From Pedobacter nototheniae (GTDB lineage Bacteria; Bacteroidota; Bacteroidia; Sphingobacteriales; Sphingobacteriaceae): 64,000 bases of DNA. The stretch covers positions 1 to 64,000 of the forward strand of contig NZ_RQRS01000006.1 of assembly GCF_004335085.1 (NCBI RefSeq). The letters run 5' to 3'. The position numbers and the translations under genes are program-made. This document shows positions 33,081-43,154 of the stretch, piece after piece; position 1 is the first letter of the stretch; every line of letters starts with the position of its first letter. Below the pieces are notes generated by a model. It made no database searches, had not been told where the DNA came from, and saw only the letters and a program-made list of their open reading frames with translations.

Positions 33081-34535
33081 TTATTTTACAGGAATTTCAC
33101 GAAGTACATGAAGCAGATAGTTGTAAAACTTATCAACTGAAGCGATATTTACACGTTCATCTGGCGAATGAGCTCCACGGATGGTAGGTCCAAAAGAAAT
33201 CATATCCATTTCAGGGAAATACGAGCCTAAAATACCGCATTCTAACCCTGCATGGCATGCACCTACATGCGGTGTATGCTCAAAATGATCGGGATATAAT
33301 TTTAGCATTAATTTAAGAATGGCTGAATCTGCATCTGGTTTCCAGCCTGGATAATCTCCGTTTTGGACAATTTCACATCCGATATTTTCAAAAGCAGATT
33401 TAACGGCAATAGCAACATCTTCTTTTGTGCTTTCTACACTGCTTCTTTGAAGCGATTGCGTGATAAATTTACCTTCCTTAATACTTACTTTGGCCAAATT
33501 TGTTGATGCTTCTACCAAATTTTCAATATCAGGGCTCATCCTGAAAACACCGTTTGGCGCAGCATAAATTGCCCGTAAAATTTTAGGAAAATATTCAGGA
33601 TCAACTATTAATAATGGCGTTTCTATCAAATTAGATTCAATTATTAAACCAGTTTCTATAGTTTTATTTTCTTCTTTAAGAATAGATGAAAATTCTTCAA
33701 AAGATTGTATAAAAGCATTTTTTTCGGTTTCTGGTAAGGTAATTACTGCAACCGATTCTCTAGGAATTGCATTGCGCAAACTACCTCCATCCAAGCTGGC
33801 AAGCTGAATATTAATGGTTTCTTTTACTTTATAAAGCAAACGGTTCATTAGTTTATTTGCATTTGCTCTGCCACGGTGAATATCCATACCAGAGTGGCCG
33901 CCCATTAAACCTTTAATTTTTATTTGAAATGCAATTGAGCCGCTTTCTACAGCAATTTCTTTATACTGTGCCTTCGTATTAGTATCCAATCCGCCAGCAC
34001 AACCGATGGTTAATTCATCTTCTTCTTCAGTATCCAGATTTAAAAGAATTTTTCCGCTAAAATTGGTTGGATCTAATTGTTTTGCTCCTGTCATACCCGT
34101 TTCCTCATCGATGGTAAACATGGCTTCAATTGCTGGGTGTTCAATATCTTTTGAAGCCAGGACAGACATAATTGCGGCTACACCAATGCCATTATCTGCA
34201 CCAAGCGTGGTCCCTTTGGCTTTAACCCATTCGCCATCTACATACATATCTATTCCCTGGGTTTCAAAATCAAAGATAGTATCACCATTTTTTTGGTGCA
34301 CCATATCTAAATGTGATTGTAGTACAACCGTTTCGCGGTTCTCCATACCTGCTGTAGCGGGTTTTTTAATTACTACATTTCCAATGGAATCTTTTATTGT
34401 TTCAAGGCCTAAGCTTTTTCCGTAATTTAATACAAATTCAATAACACGTTCTTCTTTTTTAGATGCCCGTGGTACAGCATTTAAATTGGCGAAATTCTCC
34501 CATAATATTGCTGGAGATAAATCTTTTAATTCCAT
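33081..34535 (-). CDS. pepD: Aminoacyl-histidine dipeptidase PepD (M20C)
   Basis: Cytosolic zinc dipeptidase that cleaves X-His dipeptides such as carnosine-like substrates. The 484-residue length is standard. Metal ligands and the catalytic Glu appear in VLQSHLDMVHQ, GADNGIGVAA, TIDEETGMTGAKQL, LNLDTEEEDE and late in the protein as TPHVGACHAGLECGILG. GHSGMDIHRGRANA marks the lid/dimer domain. The ATG at 34535 gives MELKDLSPAILWENF, the usual family start. It lies 10 bp upstream of the longest pentapeptide frame on the same strand, so read-through into that gene is likely because no hairpin separates them. Confidence 0.95.
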   Translation of the reverse strand: MELKDLSPAILWENFANLNAVPRASKKEERVIEFVLNYGKSLGLETIKDSIGNVVIKKPATAGMENRETVVLQSHLDMVHQKNGDTIFDFETQGIDMYVDGEWVKAKGTTLGADNGIGVAAIMSVLASKDIEHPAIEAMFTIDEETGMTGAKQLDPTNFSGKILLNLDTEEEDELTIGCAGGLDTNTKAQYKEIAVESGSIAFQIKIKGLMGGHSGMDIHRGRANANKLMNRLLYKVKETINIQLASLDGGSLRNAIPRESVAVITLPETEKNAFIQSFEEFSSILKEENKTIETGLIIESNLIETPLLIVDPEYFPKILRAIYAAPNGVFRMSPDIENLVEASTNLAKVSIKEGKFITQSLQRSSVESTKEDVAIAVKSAFENIGCEIVQNGDYPGWKPDADSAILKLMLKLYPDHFEHTPHVGACHAGLECGILGSYFPEMDMISFGPTIRGAHSPDERVNIASVDKFYNYLLHVLREIPVK

Positions 34536-34657
34536 TTAGATATTGATTAAATATAATTGTTAAGATATTTTAAGCCGTAAAGTTACTATTTACCTTAACC
34601 TATATAGTGGAATTTTGAATCTTTTTAAAAGGAATTTTTGGAAAGGTTATAAACGAA

Positions 34658-34686
34658 AAAAGCGGTTAATGTATTTAACCGCTTTT
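34658..34686 (-). terminator. Terminator after purM
   Basis: AAAAGCGGTTAA and TTAACCGCTTTT form a perfect 12-bp stem with a 5-base loop, 24 bp after the purM stop codon. Confidence 0.88.
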
Positions 34687-34709
34687 CAACTTTTTATTGA
34701 GAATATATC

Positions 34710-35891
34710 TTAATTATATACAAAAGTTCCTTTTTCGCTGTTGATCGTTACTTGTTTTTGATCGCCTTTTTCTACACGACCAATAATTTTTGCATCTATG
34801 TTAAAGCTTTTAGATATCTGAATAATGTTTTCTGCAATCTCTTGAGGAACATATAATTCCATGCGGTGCCCCATATTAAAAACCTTGTACATTTCTTTCC
34901 AATCCGTACCAGATTCTTCTTGAATTAACTGAAACAGGGGAGGAACAGTAAATAAGTTATCCTTAATTACGTGGATATCATCATTAATAAAGTGTAAAAC
35001 TTTGGTTTGAGCACCACCACTACAATGTACAATACCATCAATTTGGTTGCGGTACTGATCTAATATTTTCTTGATTACTGGTGCATATGTACGTGTAGGA
35101 GATAAAACCAATTTACCCGCAGTAATTTTACCAAAACCTTCAATCTCAATTTCGTCCGTTAATTTCTTTTTACCTGAAAATACTAAATCGAATGGAACAG
35201 CAGGATCAAAACTTTCTGGGTAAGCATTGGCTACAGATTTATCAAATACATCATGGCGGGCAGATGTTAAGCCGTTTGACCCCATACCACCGTTATATTC
35301 GGTTTCGTAAGTAGCCTGACCATAAGAAGCCAAAGCAACAATTACATTACCAGGTTTAATATTATCGTTACTAATAATGTCTTCGCGTTTTAAACGACAA
35401 GTTACTGTAGAATCCACAATAATTGTTCTCACTAAATCGCCTACATCGGCGGTTTCTCCACCTGTAGAATAAATTGAAATGCCCTGCTCGCGTAAGTCGG
35501 CTAAAATTTCTTCAGTTCCATTAATCACAGCAGCGATAACTTCTCCTGGAATTAAGTTTTTATTGCGGCCAATAGTTGATGATAAAAGGATATTATCAGT
35601 AGCGCCAACGCAGATTAAATCATCAAGATTCATAATAATGGCATCTTGTGCAATTCCTTTCCAAATGGAAATATCACCAGTTTCTTTCCAGTAAACATAA
35701 GCTAAAGACGATTTTGTGCCAGCACCATCAGCGTGCATAATATTGCAGTAATTTTCATCGCCACCCAAAATATCAGGAACGATTTTGCAAAATGCCTTAG
35801 GGAATATTCCTTTATCTATATTTTTGATGGCATTATGCACATCTTCTTTGGAGGCAGAAACCCCACGCTGATTGTACCTGTTATCACTCAT
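34710..35891 (-). CDS. purM: Phosphoribosylformylglycinamidine cyclo-ligase (AIR synthase)
   Basis: ATP-dependent closure of the imidazole ring in purine synthesis, after PurL. This 393-residue protein has the PurM fold: YNQRGVSASKEDVHNAIKNI, HADGAGTKSSLAY, DAIIMNLDDLICVGAT, STGGETADVGDLV, GMGSNGLTSARHDVF and VFNMGHRMELYV. It is the longer Bacteroidota form rather than the ~345-residue E. coli type, and HypE or ThiL can be excluded by the STGGETAD and NLDD motifs. Its pathway partner purL lies about 3.6 kb away as a separate unit. The -7 element TATCTTTG at 35899-35906 places the transcript start almost at the ATG, suggesting a leaderless mRNA. Confidence 0.92.
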   Translation of the reverse strand: MSDNRYNQRGVSASKEDVHNAIKNIDKGIFPKAFCKIVPDILGGDENYCNIMHADGAGTKSSLAYVYWKETGDISIWKGIAQDAIIMNLDDLICVGATDNILLSSTIGRNKNLIPGEVIAAVINGTEEILADLREQGISIYSTGGETADVGDLVRTIIVDSTVTCRLKREDIISNDNIKPGNVIVALASYGQATYETEYNGGMGSNGLTSARHDVFDKSVANAYPESFDPAVPFDLVFSGKKKLTDEIEIEGFGKITAGKLVLSPTRTYAPVIKKILDQYRNQIDGIVHCSGGAQTKVLHFINDDIHVIKDNLFTVPPLFQLIQEESGTDWKEMYKVFNMGHRMELYVPQEIAENIIQISKSFNIDAKIIGRVEKGDQKQVTINSEKGTFVYN

Positions 35892-35898
35892 GTTGGCG

Positions 35899-35906
35899 CA
35901 AAGATA
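35899..35906 (-). promoter_or_regulatory. -7 element of purM (near-leaderless)
   Basis: TATCTTTG on the minus strand ends 7 bp before the purM ATG, so the expected start site is at or one base before the start codon. Confidence 0.5.
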
Positions 35907-36053
35907 AGGTTTTAAGGTGGAAGGTAAAAGGATGGAAGCCGAAAGGTTTAAGGAAATATCATGCTTTTTTACAGCTGAAAATCTTAGGCTAGCAAGCTAG
36001 TTTTGGCAATTATTAATACGTGTAATCGTTTACTGTGCTCCAAAAAACAAAAA

Positions 36054-36077
36054 GGGCGTAAAGTAAACCTTACGCCC
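36054..36077 (-). terminator. Terminator after the glutamine synthetase gene
   Basis: GGGCGTAA and TTACGCCC pair over 8 bp with a short loop; A-rich sequence on the distal side gives a U-run in the minus-strand transcript. Confidence 0.85.
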
Positions 36078-36101
36078 TATATTTAAACCTGATGGTTTAT
36101 A

Positions 36102-38276
36102 TTATTTTAAGAATAATAACTCTCTGAATTTTGGTAAAGGCCAAACGCTATCGTCAACAATTTGCTCCAATTTATCAGCATGATAACGAATTGTATCGAA
36201 GTAAGTTTTAACTTTCTCATCGTAAGCGATTGCTTTTTCGCGAGTATCTTCGATTTTGTTGGTTACTTTACGTTCTTCTAACATGGCATCAATATTGGTT
36301 TTCACAATATTTAAGTGCTCTGCTAATTTGGTAACAATATCTAAAGAAACTTTGCTATCAACACCAATTTCTTTTAATCCTTTAACGTTTTCGATTAAGG
36401 TATTTTGGTAAGCAATTGCAGCAGGAATAATTGCCGTATTTGCTACTTCGCCCATTACACGTGCTTCAATTTGAAGTTTTTTATAGAAATTCTCTAACAT
36501 GATTTCATGACGGGCATGGATTTCACGTTTGCTATAAACATTTGTAGCCGCAAATAAATCAGCAGATTTTTCTGATAAGTAAGCATCTAATGCTTTAGGG
36601 GTAGTTTTGATGTTTGATAAACCACGTACTGCAGCCTCATCTTCCCACTCCTGGCTATAACCATTTCCTTCAAAACGGATATTTTTAGATTCTTTGATGT
36701 ATTTTTTAATTACAGTTAATAAAGCGATGTCTTTTTTATCACCTTTCTTAATTAATTTATCTACATCAGCTTTAAATTTAACCAACTGATCTGCCATAAT
36801 TGCATTTAAGATCGTCATTGGTGCCGAAGAGTTTGCTGATGAACCTACAGCTCTTAACTCAAATTTATTACCTGTAAAGGCGAAAGGAGAAGTACGGTTA
36901 CGGTCGGTATTATCCATCAAAATTTGAGGGATTTTAGGAATGCCTAACCATAATGCATTGTCTTCTTTAATTTTTTTGCTGATGCGTGAGTGTTCAATCT
37001 CATCTAATACATCATTCAATTGTGAGCCCAAGAAGATAGAGATAATTGCAGGTGGCGCTTCATTAGCTCCCAAACGGTGATCATTACTTACAGATGCAAT
37101 ACTTGCACGTAATAAATCAGCATGCTCGCTAACCGCTTTAATTGTATTTACAAAGAAAGCAAGGAACATTAAGTTGTTTTTTGGCGTTTTACCTGGAGCC
37201 AATAAATTTTTACCAGTATCTGTAATTAACGACCAGTTATTGTGTTTGCCTGATCCGTTAATACCTGCGTATGGTTTTTCGTGTAATAAAACACGGAAAT
37301 GGTGACGACGAGCAACTTTTTCCATCAAATCCATCAATAATTGATTGTGATCGATAGCTAAGTTGATTTCTTCATAAATTGGAGCACATTCAAATTGAGA
37401 AGGTGCAACCTCGTTGTGACGGGTTTTTAATGGAATACCTAATTTTAAGGCTTCATTTTCGAAATCTACCATGTAGCTGAATACACGCTCAGGAATAGAT
37501 CCGAAATAATGATCTTCTAATTGTTGGCCTTTAGCAGACATGTGTCCGAATAAAGCACGACCAGTTAAAGCTAAATCCGGGCGGGCATTAAATAACGATT
37601 CGTCTACTAAAAAATATTCTTGTTCAATACCTAAAGAGGCATTTACTTTGGTGATGCTTTTATCGAAATACTGGCAAACATCAACAGCAGCTTTATCTAA
37701 TGCAGCTAATGCTTTTAATAATGGAGCTTTATAATCTAGTGCTTCGCCTGTATAAGACACAAAAACAGTAGGGATACAAAGCGTTTTGCCTGCTTTGCTT
37801 TCCATAATGAATGCTGGAGAAGAAGGATCCCATGCGGTATAACCACGAGCTTCAAAAGTGTTACGGATACCACCGTTAGGGAAACTTGATGCATCAGGCT
37901 CTTGCTGAACTAATGCACTACCTGCAAATTTCTCAATAGCACCATCGCCGCTTGGCTCAAAAAATGAGTCGTGCTTTTCTGCCGTAGTACCAGTTAATGG
38001 CTGAAACCAGTGTGTATAATGCGTTGCACCTGCACTCATTGCCCAAGCTTTCATAGCCGTAGCAATCTGATTAGCGTCGTCAGAATTGATTAATTCACCT
38101 TGATTGATCGATGAAATTAATTTTTCATACACGTCTTTAGATAAGAAATCTCTCATTTTTCTCTTATCAAATACATTAGAGCCAAAAAAGTCAGAAATTT
38201 TTGCTGCTGGTGATTTAACTTCTGGTGAAATTCTGTTTTGAGCCTCTTTTAATGCGATGGTTCTTAAGCTTTTCAT
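36102..38276 (-). CDS. glnN: Type III glutamine synthetase
   Basis: Makes glutamine from glutamate, ammonia and ATP. The 724-residue length and sequence (AMKAWAMSAGATHYTHWFQPLTG, KHDSFFEP, QEPDASSFPNGG, LGIEQEYFLVD, RHNEVAPSQFECAPIYEE, GINGSGKHNNWSL, RNRTSPFAFTGNKFELRAVGSSAN) are those of GSIII, the dodecameric form common in Bacteroidota. The C-terminal ~200 residues are helical. The ATG at 38276 (MKSLRTIALKEAQNR) is chosen; the frame extends only to a TTG. A TATTTTTG -7 element lies at 38298-38305. No amino-acid or ammonium regulator is adjacent. Divergent from the tonB-like gene. Confidence 0.95.
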   Translation of the reverse strand: MKSLRTIALKEAQNRISPEVKSPAAKISDFFGSNVFDKRKMRDFLSKDVYEKLISSINQGELINSDDANQIATAMKAWAMSAGATHYTHWFQPLTGTTAEKHDSFFEPSGDGAIEKFAGSALVQQEPDASSFPNGGIRNTFEARGYTAWDPSSPAFIMESKAGKTLCIPTVFVSYTGEALDYKAPLLKALAALDKAAVDVCQYFDKSITKVNASLGIEQEYFLVDESLFNARPDLALTGRALFGHMSAKGQQLEDHYFGSIPERVFSYMVDFENEALKLGIPLKTRHNEVAPSQFECAPIYEEINLAIDHNQLLMDLMEKVARRHHFRVLLHEKPYAGINGSGKHNNWSLITDTGKNLLAPGKTPKNNLMFLAFFVNTIKAVSEHADLLRASIASVSNDHRLGANEAPPAIISIFLGSQLNDVLDEIEHSRISKKIKEDNALWLGIPKIPQILMDNTDRNRTSPFAFTGNKFELRAVGSSANSSAPMTILNAIMADQLVKFKADVDKLIKKGDKKDIALLTVIKKYIKESKNIRFEGNGYSQEWEDEAAVRGLSNIKTTPKALDAYLSEKSADLFAATNVYSKREIHARHEIMLENFYKKLQIEARVMGEVANTAIIPAAIAYQNTLIENVKGLKEIGVDSKVSLDIVTKLAEHLNIVKTNIDAMLEERKVTNKIEDTREKAIAYDEKVKTYFDTIRYHADKLEQIVDDSVWPLPKFRELLFLK

Positions 38277-38297
38277 TAATTTGTTATGTTTTTTTGT

Positions 38298-38305
38298 CAA
38301 AAATA
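38298..38305 (-). promoter_or_regulatory. -7 element of the glutamine synthetase gene
   Basis: TATTTTTG on the minus strand matches TAnnTTTG, 22 bp before the chosen ATG. Confidence 0.45.
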
Positions 38306-38479
38306 CTATATTTTATTAATTTTTATAAGGTAAAATGTTAAAAATCATCAATTTTATGGAAAATGAAATTAAAAAATGTTTTTCAAATGAAAAATTTCAT
38401 TTTTTGTAAATAAATAGTTTTTTTTAAAGTTTTATGGAATTGATGATTTGCCTGCATCATGGTATAAAACTTAAATACT

Positions 38480-39325
38480 ATGTTCAATTCATCTTTTAAC
38501 GTATACAAAACCGAGTGGCTCGATCTTGTATTTTCAAACAGAAACAAAAGTTATGGTGCTTACGAATTGAGATCAAATTCTTCGAAGATCATGACGAAAT
38601 CTTTAATCGTTGCTGGTGGTCTTTTCATTCTGCTTTTCTTTTCGCCGATGATTTACAACAAGCTTTTCCCGAAAGTGGTTGAAACGCCATATGTAGCAAA
38701 AGTGGTTGATCTTTCTAACGTGATTCATGATAATATTAAAAAGGAAGAACCAAAGAAGGAGGAACTGAAAAAAACTGAGCCTGAACAACAAAAGGTTAAA
38801 ACGGTAAAAATGGTTTCGAATATAGTGGTTACTAAAGATCCGGTAACGGAAGAGCCGCCAACCATGAAAGAGTTGGAGAACGCCGTTGCGAGCAACAAAA
38901 CTCAGGAAGGTGAAATTAAACCCAATTTAGTTTTAAGTGAAACAAAGGAGAAAAGTGATGGTAATGGTACAGGAAAGGAAGTTGCTACTGGGGATGGAAA
39001 TGCGATTTTAGATCCTACGGGGGTGGATGAATATCCAGAATTTGCGGGTGGCATGAATGCTTGGTCGAAATACATTCAACGTAATTTAAGGTATCCATAC
39101 CAAGCGCAAGAAGATAATATTCAGGGAAAAGTTTTCATCAGCTTTGTTGTTGAAAAGGATGGATCGATAACTGATGTTAAAGTGGTAAGGGGGATTGGTT
39201 ATGGTTGTGATGAGGAAGCTGTAAAAGTGATTAAGAAATCACCATTATGGAAAGCAGGAAAAAATAAAGGTATGCCGGTAAGGGTACGTTATAATATGCC
39301 TATAAACTTTACTATTTCTAATTAG
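38480..39325 (+). CDS. TonB-family energy transducer
   Basis: A 281-residue periplasm-spanning protein that couples the ExbB/ExbD proton motor to outer-membrane receptors. An N-terminal NRNKSYGAYELR motif, common in Bacteroidota TonB proteins, precedes a membrane helix (residues ~39-57). A Lys/Glu/Pro linker (EEPKKEELKKTEPEQQKVK) follows, then the C-terminal TonB domain (~190-281, YPEFAGGMNAWSKYIQRNLRYP..GKVFISFVVEKDGSITDVKVVRG). ExbB and ExbD are not in the window. It could serve either the Oar-like receptor or the SusC here; sequence cannot decide. Strong terminator just after. Confidence 0.93.
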   Translation: MFNSSFNVYKTEWLDLVFSNRNKSYGAYELRSNSSKIMTKSLIVAGGLFILLFFSPMIYNKLFPKVVETPYVAKVVDLSNVIHDNIKKEEPKKEELKKTEPEQQKVKTVKMVSNIVVTKDPVTEEPPTMKELENAVASNKTQEGEIKPNLVLSETKEKSDGNGTGKEVATGDGNAILDPTGVDEYPEFAGGMNAWSKYIQRNLRYPYQAQEDNIQGKVFISFVVEKDGSITDVKVVRGIGYGCDEEAVKVIKKSPLWKAGKNKGMPVRVRYNMPINFTISN

Positions 39326-39362
39326 ATATTCAATTAGCGCTCAGTGTAGGGGATGTTGAAGA

Positions 39363-39388
39363 GTTCCGGGGAAACCCGGACTTTTTTG
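39363..39388 (+). terminator. Terminator after the tonB-like gene
   Basis: GTTCCGGG and CCCGGAC form a GC-rich hairpin with a GAAA tetraloop, followed by TTTTTTG. Confidence 0.9.
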
Positions 39389-39414
39389 TTTAGTGAAAAC
39401 TGAATTAAATCAAA

Positions 39415-39444
39415 AAGGCAGATGTTTTTTAATTCATCTGCCTT
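39415..39444 (-). terminator. Terminator after purL
   Basis: AAGGCAGATG and CATCTGCCTT form a perfect 10-bp stem, 22 bp past the purL stop codon. The A-run on the distal side gives a U-run in the purL transcript. Confidence 0.88.
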
Positions 39445-39465
39445 CTATATTATATAAGGTTAAGC

Positions 39466-42400
39466 TTATTTTTTATTTTCAACCCATTTTCTGGCGTTTA
39501 CAAAAGCTTCCATCCACGGCGAAACTTCATCTTTACGGCCTTTTGGATAATTTGCCCAATGCCATTGGAATAAAGAACGCTCAATGTGTGGCATCATCAC
39601 CAGGTGGCGGCCAGTTGTATCACACATCATGGCGGTGTTATAATCAGATCCATTAGGGCTTGCCGGATAGCTTTCGTAAGCGTATTTAGCTACAATGCTA
39701 TATTTATCTTCGCTATAAGGCAAGCTGAAACGACCTTCGCCATGCGATACCCAAACACCTAAAGTATTGCCTGCTAAAGTAGAAAGCATTACTGAATTGT
39801 TTTCTGCAATGGTTAAAGAGGTAAAAATACTTTCGTGCTTATGGCTTTCGTTATGCAGCATTTTTGGTTTTTCTTCATGGTCTTTATTAATTAAACCAAG
39901 TTCAACAAAAAGCTGGCAACCATTACAAACACCAACAGAAAGTGTATCAGGACGGGCGAAGAAGTTTTCTAAAGCAACTTTAGCTTTCTCATTAAACATA
40001 AATGCGCCAGCCCAGCCTTTAGCCGATCCTAAAACATCAGAGTTTGAGAAACCACCTACAGCACCAATAAACTGAATATCTTCTAGTGTTTCTCTGCCCG
40101 AAATTAAATCGGTCATGTGTACATCTTTCACATCAAAACCTGCAAGATACATTGCGTTTGCCAATTCACGTTCTGAGTTACTACCTTTTTCACGTAATAC
40201 AGCTGCTTTTGGTCTTGGTTTGCTCCCGTCAATTACTGGTTTTTTACCATCAAACTGAGTAGGGAAAGTGTAATTTAAGGGTTGGTTTTTATAATTATCA
40301 AAACGTTCTTTAGCTTTTACAGCACCGCTTTGTTTTTGATCTAATAAATAAGAAGTTTTAAACCAAACATCACGCAAATGATCGATGTCAAAACTTAAGT
40401 TATCTGTTTGATTTTTTAATTCCAGTTTTGAATTAGCATTTACTTCACCAATTTTATGGTAAGCAACACCATTGCTTTCTAAAACCGCTTCAACTGAAGC
40501 ATCAGCCTGAAAAACTACTGCAATATTTTCAGCGAAAAGCAATTTAATAATATCTTGCTCTGCTAGTGAAGAAAGATCGATTTTTGCGCCTAAATCACGA
40601 TCAGCAAAACACATTTCTAATAAAGTAGTAATTAAACCACCGCTACCAACATCATGTCCGGCCTGGATTTTATCGTCTTTAATTAATTGTTGTAAAGTAT
40701 TAAAAGCAGTTTTAAAGTTATCGGCATTCTTAATATCAGGAGTTTCAGTACCAATTCTATTTAAAATTTGGGCGAAAGATGACCCACCAAGCTTGTATGC
40801 ATCATTAGAAAGGTTGATGTAGTAAATAGAACCACCATCTTTTTGAAGCACAGGCTCTACCACTTTTGTAATATCATTACAATTACCGCCAGCAGAAATG
40901 ATTACGGTACCTGGCGCAATTACATCACCATCTTTGTATTTCTGTTTCATTGAAAGTGAATCTTTTCCGGTTGGAATATTGATTCCTAAATCAATGGCGA
41001 AATCTGAACACGCTTTAACAGCTGCGTATAAGCGGGCATCTTCACCTTCATTTTTGCATGCCCACATCCAGTTGGCAGAAAGTGAAACACTTTTTAAACC
41101 ATCTTTTAATGGTGCCCAAACGATGTTTGAAAGAGATTCTGCAATAGCATTTCGGCTACCAGCAGCAGGATCAATCAAGGCAGAAAGTGGTGCATGGCCA
41201 ACTGAAGTGGCAATACCTTCTTTACCCTGAAAATCTAAAGCCATTACACCGCAGTTGTTTAAAGGCAATTGTAATGGGCCAGCATTTTGTTGCTTAGCAA
41301 CTCGGCCACCCACGCAACGATCTACTTTATTTGTTAACCAATCTTTAGCAGCAACCGCTTCTAACTGTAAAACTTGTTCTAAATATTCGTTAACTTTTGC
41401 TGTATCGTAAGTAACAGGTTGATATTGACGATCAACTGTTTTATCTTCCATTATAATTTTAGGTGAGCTGCCGAACATATCTTTCAATTCTAAATCCATT
41501 GGTTTAGCGCCAGTGGTTGCAGATTCGAAAGTAAAACGATGATCGCCAGTTACTTTACCTACAGTGTACATTGGAGAACGTTCGCGATCTGCAATTTTCT
41601 GTAAAGTGTTAATATGCTCATCACTAATTACCAATCCCATACGTTCCTGAGATTCGTTACCAATAATTTCTTTAGCCGAAAGGGTAGGATCGCCTACAGG
41701 AAGTTTATCTAAGTTAATTTTGCCGCCAGTTTCTTCAACTAACTCAGAAAGACAGTTTAAGTGACCGCCAGCGCCATGATCGTGAATAGAAACGATTGTA
41801 TTATGATCGCTTTCTACCATACCACGAACAGCATTTGCTGCTCTTTTTTGCATTTCGGGGTTTGAACGTTGAATGGCATTTAATTCGATGCCACTACCAT
41901 GCGCACCCGTATCAGCTGATGAAACTGCTGCTCCACCCATACCAATGCGGTAGTTTTCGCCACCTAATACTACAATATTATCTCCGGTAGCTGGTTTTTG
42001 TTTTTTAGCCTGACTTGCTTTACCATATCCAACACCACCTGCAAGCATAATTACTTTATCAAAGCCTAATTTGCGTGAGTTTTCTTCATGTTCGAAAGTT
42101 AAAACTGAGCCAGTAATTAAGGGTTGTCCAAATTTATTTCCAAAATCTGTAGCACCGTTTGAAGCTTTAATTAAGATATCCATTGGTGTTTGGTACAGCC
42201 ACTGTCTTTCTTCAACACCTTTTTCCCAAGGGCGATTTTCCTCCAAACGAGAAAGCGCAGTCATATAAACCGCAGTTCCAGCTAAAGGTAAAGAGCCTTG
42301 TCCGCCAGCCAAACGATCTCTAATTTCGCCACCAGAACCGGTAGCAGCACCATTAAAAGGCTCAACAGTTGTTGGGAAATTATGTGTTTCTGCTTTTAAT

Positions 42401-43128
42401 GAAATTACAGATTCAAAATCGCTTAAAGTGTAGTAATCAGGTTCATCTGCACGTTTTGGTGCAAATTGCTGCACTTTTGGTCCTTTAATAAAAGCTACAT
42501 TATCTTTGTAGGCCGAAACAATATCGTTAGGATTTTCTTCAGATGTTTTGCGAATTAGCTTAAATAAAGAAGTTGGCTGCTCTACTCCATCAATTACAAA
42601 AGTACCGTTAAAGATTTTATGACGGCAGTGTTCTGAATTTACTTGAGAGAAACCAAATACTTCCGAATCGGTTAAAGCACGACCTAAATTTTTAGAAAGA
42701 TTATTCAAATAATCTACTTCCTCATCACTTAAAGAAAGCCCTTCTTGTTTATTGTAAGTTGCAATATCTGTTATTTCTAATATTGGCTCAGGTTTTATGT
42801 TAATGGTAAAAGTATCCTGATCCAGTTTATTGTATTTCTGAGAAAGCATAGGATCAAAATCCTTAAAATCTTCTTTCACAATTTGAAACTCTTCAATTCT
42901 GATAATGCCTTGCATATCCATATTTTGAGTGATTTCTACAGCGTTTGTACTCCATGGAGTAATCATTGCTGCACGGGGACCGACAAAGAAATCAGTTAAA
43001 ACTGTTTCGTTTTGCTTTTTAGCTCCGCCGAATAACCATTCTAATTTAGTAATATCAACAGTGGACAGCGCTTGTTCTGTTTGTACAACAAAAACCGCGT
43101 TGGATTGGCTTAAGAAGAAATGAATCAT
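39466..43128 (-). CDS. purL: Phosphoribosylformylglycinamidine synthase, large single-chain form
   Basis: Converts FGAR to FGAM with glutamine and ATP in purine synthesis. At 1220 residues it is the long form with synthase and glutaminase fused. N-terminal PurS-like part; two PurM-like halves (SQVNSEHCRHKIFNGTF, LKAETHNFPTTVEPFNGAATGSGGEIRD; later GSGGLITTLLEMCFADRDLGAKIDL); and a C-terminal class I glutaminase with its Cys in VGVCNGCQLFVELG and its His in VSHGEGRFSLP. I use the ATG at 43128 (MIHFFLSQSN), since the frame extends only to a TTG. The TAAATTTG -7 element lies at 43147-43154. No purine riboswitch was seen in the short leader. Confidence 0.96.
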   Translation of the reverse strand: MIHFFLSQSNAVFVVQTEQALSTVDITKLEWLFGGAKKQNETVLTDFFVGPRAAMITPWSTNAVEITQNMDMQGIIRIEEFQIVKEDFKDFDPMLSQKYNKLDQDTFTINIKPEPILEITDIATYNKQEGLSLSDEEVDYLNNLSKNLGRALTDSEVFGFSQVNSEHCRHKIFNGTFVIDGVEQPTSLFKLIRKTSEENPNDIVSAYKDNVAFIKGPKVQQFAPKRADEPDYYTLSDFESVISLKAETHNFPTTVEPFNGAATGSGGEIRDRLAGGQGSLPLAGTAVYMTALSRLEENRPWEKGVEERQWLYQTPMDILIKASNGATDFGNKFGQPLITGSVLTFEHEENSRKLGFDKVIMLAGGVGYGKASQAKKQKPATGDNIVVLGGENYRIGMGGAAVSSADTGAHGSGIELNAIQRSNPEMQKRAANAVRGMVESDHNTIVSIHDHGAGGHLNCLSELVEETGGKINLDKLPVGDPTLSAKEIIGNESQERMGLVISDEHINTLQKIADRERSPMYTVGKVTGDHRFTFESATTGAKPMDLELKDMFGSSPKIIMEDKTVDRQYQPVTYDTAKVNEYLEQVLQLEAVAAKDWLTNKVDRCVGGRVAKQQNAGPLQLPLNNCGVMALDFQGKEGIATSVGHAPLSALIDPAAGSRNAIAESLSNIVWAPLKDGLKSVSLSANWMWACKNEGEDARLYAAVKACSDFAIDLGINIPTGKDSLSMKQKYKDGDVIAPGTVIISAGGNCNDITKVVEPVLQKDGGSIYYINLSNDAYKLGGSSFAQILNRIGTETPDIKNADNFKTAFNTLQQLIKDDKIQAGHDVGSGGLITTLLEMCFADRDLGAKIDLSSLAEQDIIKLLFAENIAVVFQADASVEAVLESNGVAYHKIGEVNANSKLELKNQTDNLSFDIDHLRDVWFKTSYLLDQKQSGAVKAKERFDNYKNQPLNYTFPTQFDGKKPVIDGSKPRPKAAVLREKGSNSERELANAMYLAGFDVKDVHMTDLISGRETLEDIQFIGAVGGFSNSDVLGSAKGWAGAFMFNEKAKVALENFFARPDTLSVGVCNGCQLFVELGLINKDHEEKPKMLHNESHKHESIFTSLTIAENNSVMLSTLAGNTLGVWVSHGEGRFSLPYSEDKYSIVAKYAYESYPASPNGSDYNTAMMCDTTGRHLVMMPHIERSLFQWHWANYPKGRKDEVSPWMEAFVNARKWVENKK

Positions 43129-43146
43129 GCTTTTTTTTTGAAGCTG

Positions 43147-43154
43147 CAAATTTA
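43147..43154 (-). promoter_or_regulatory. -7 element of purL
   Basis: TAAATTTG on the minus strand, 19 bp before the purL ATG. Confidence 0.5.
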
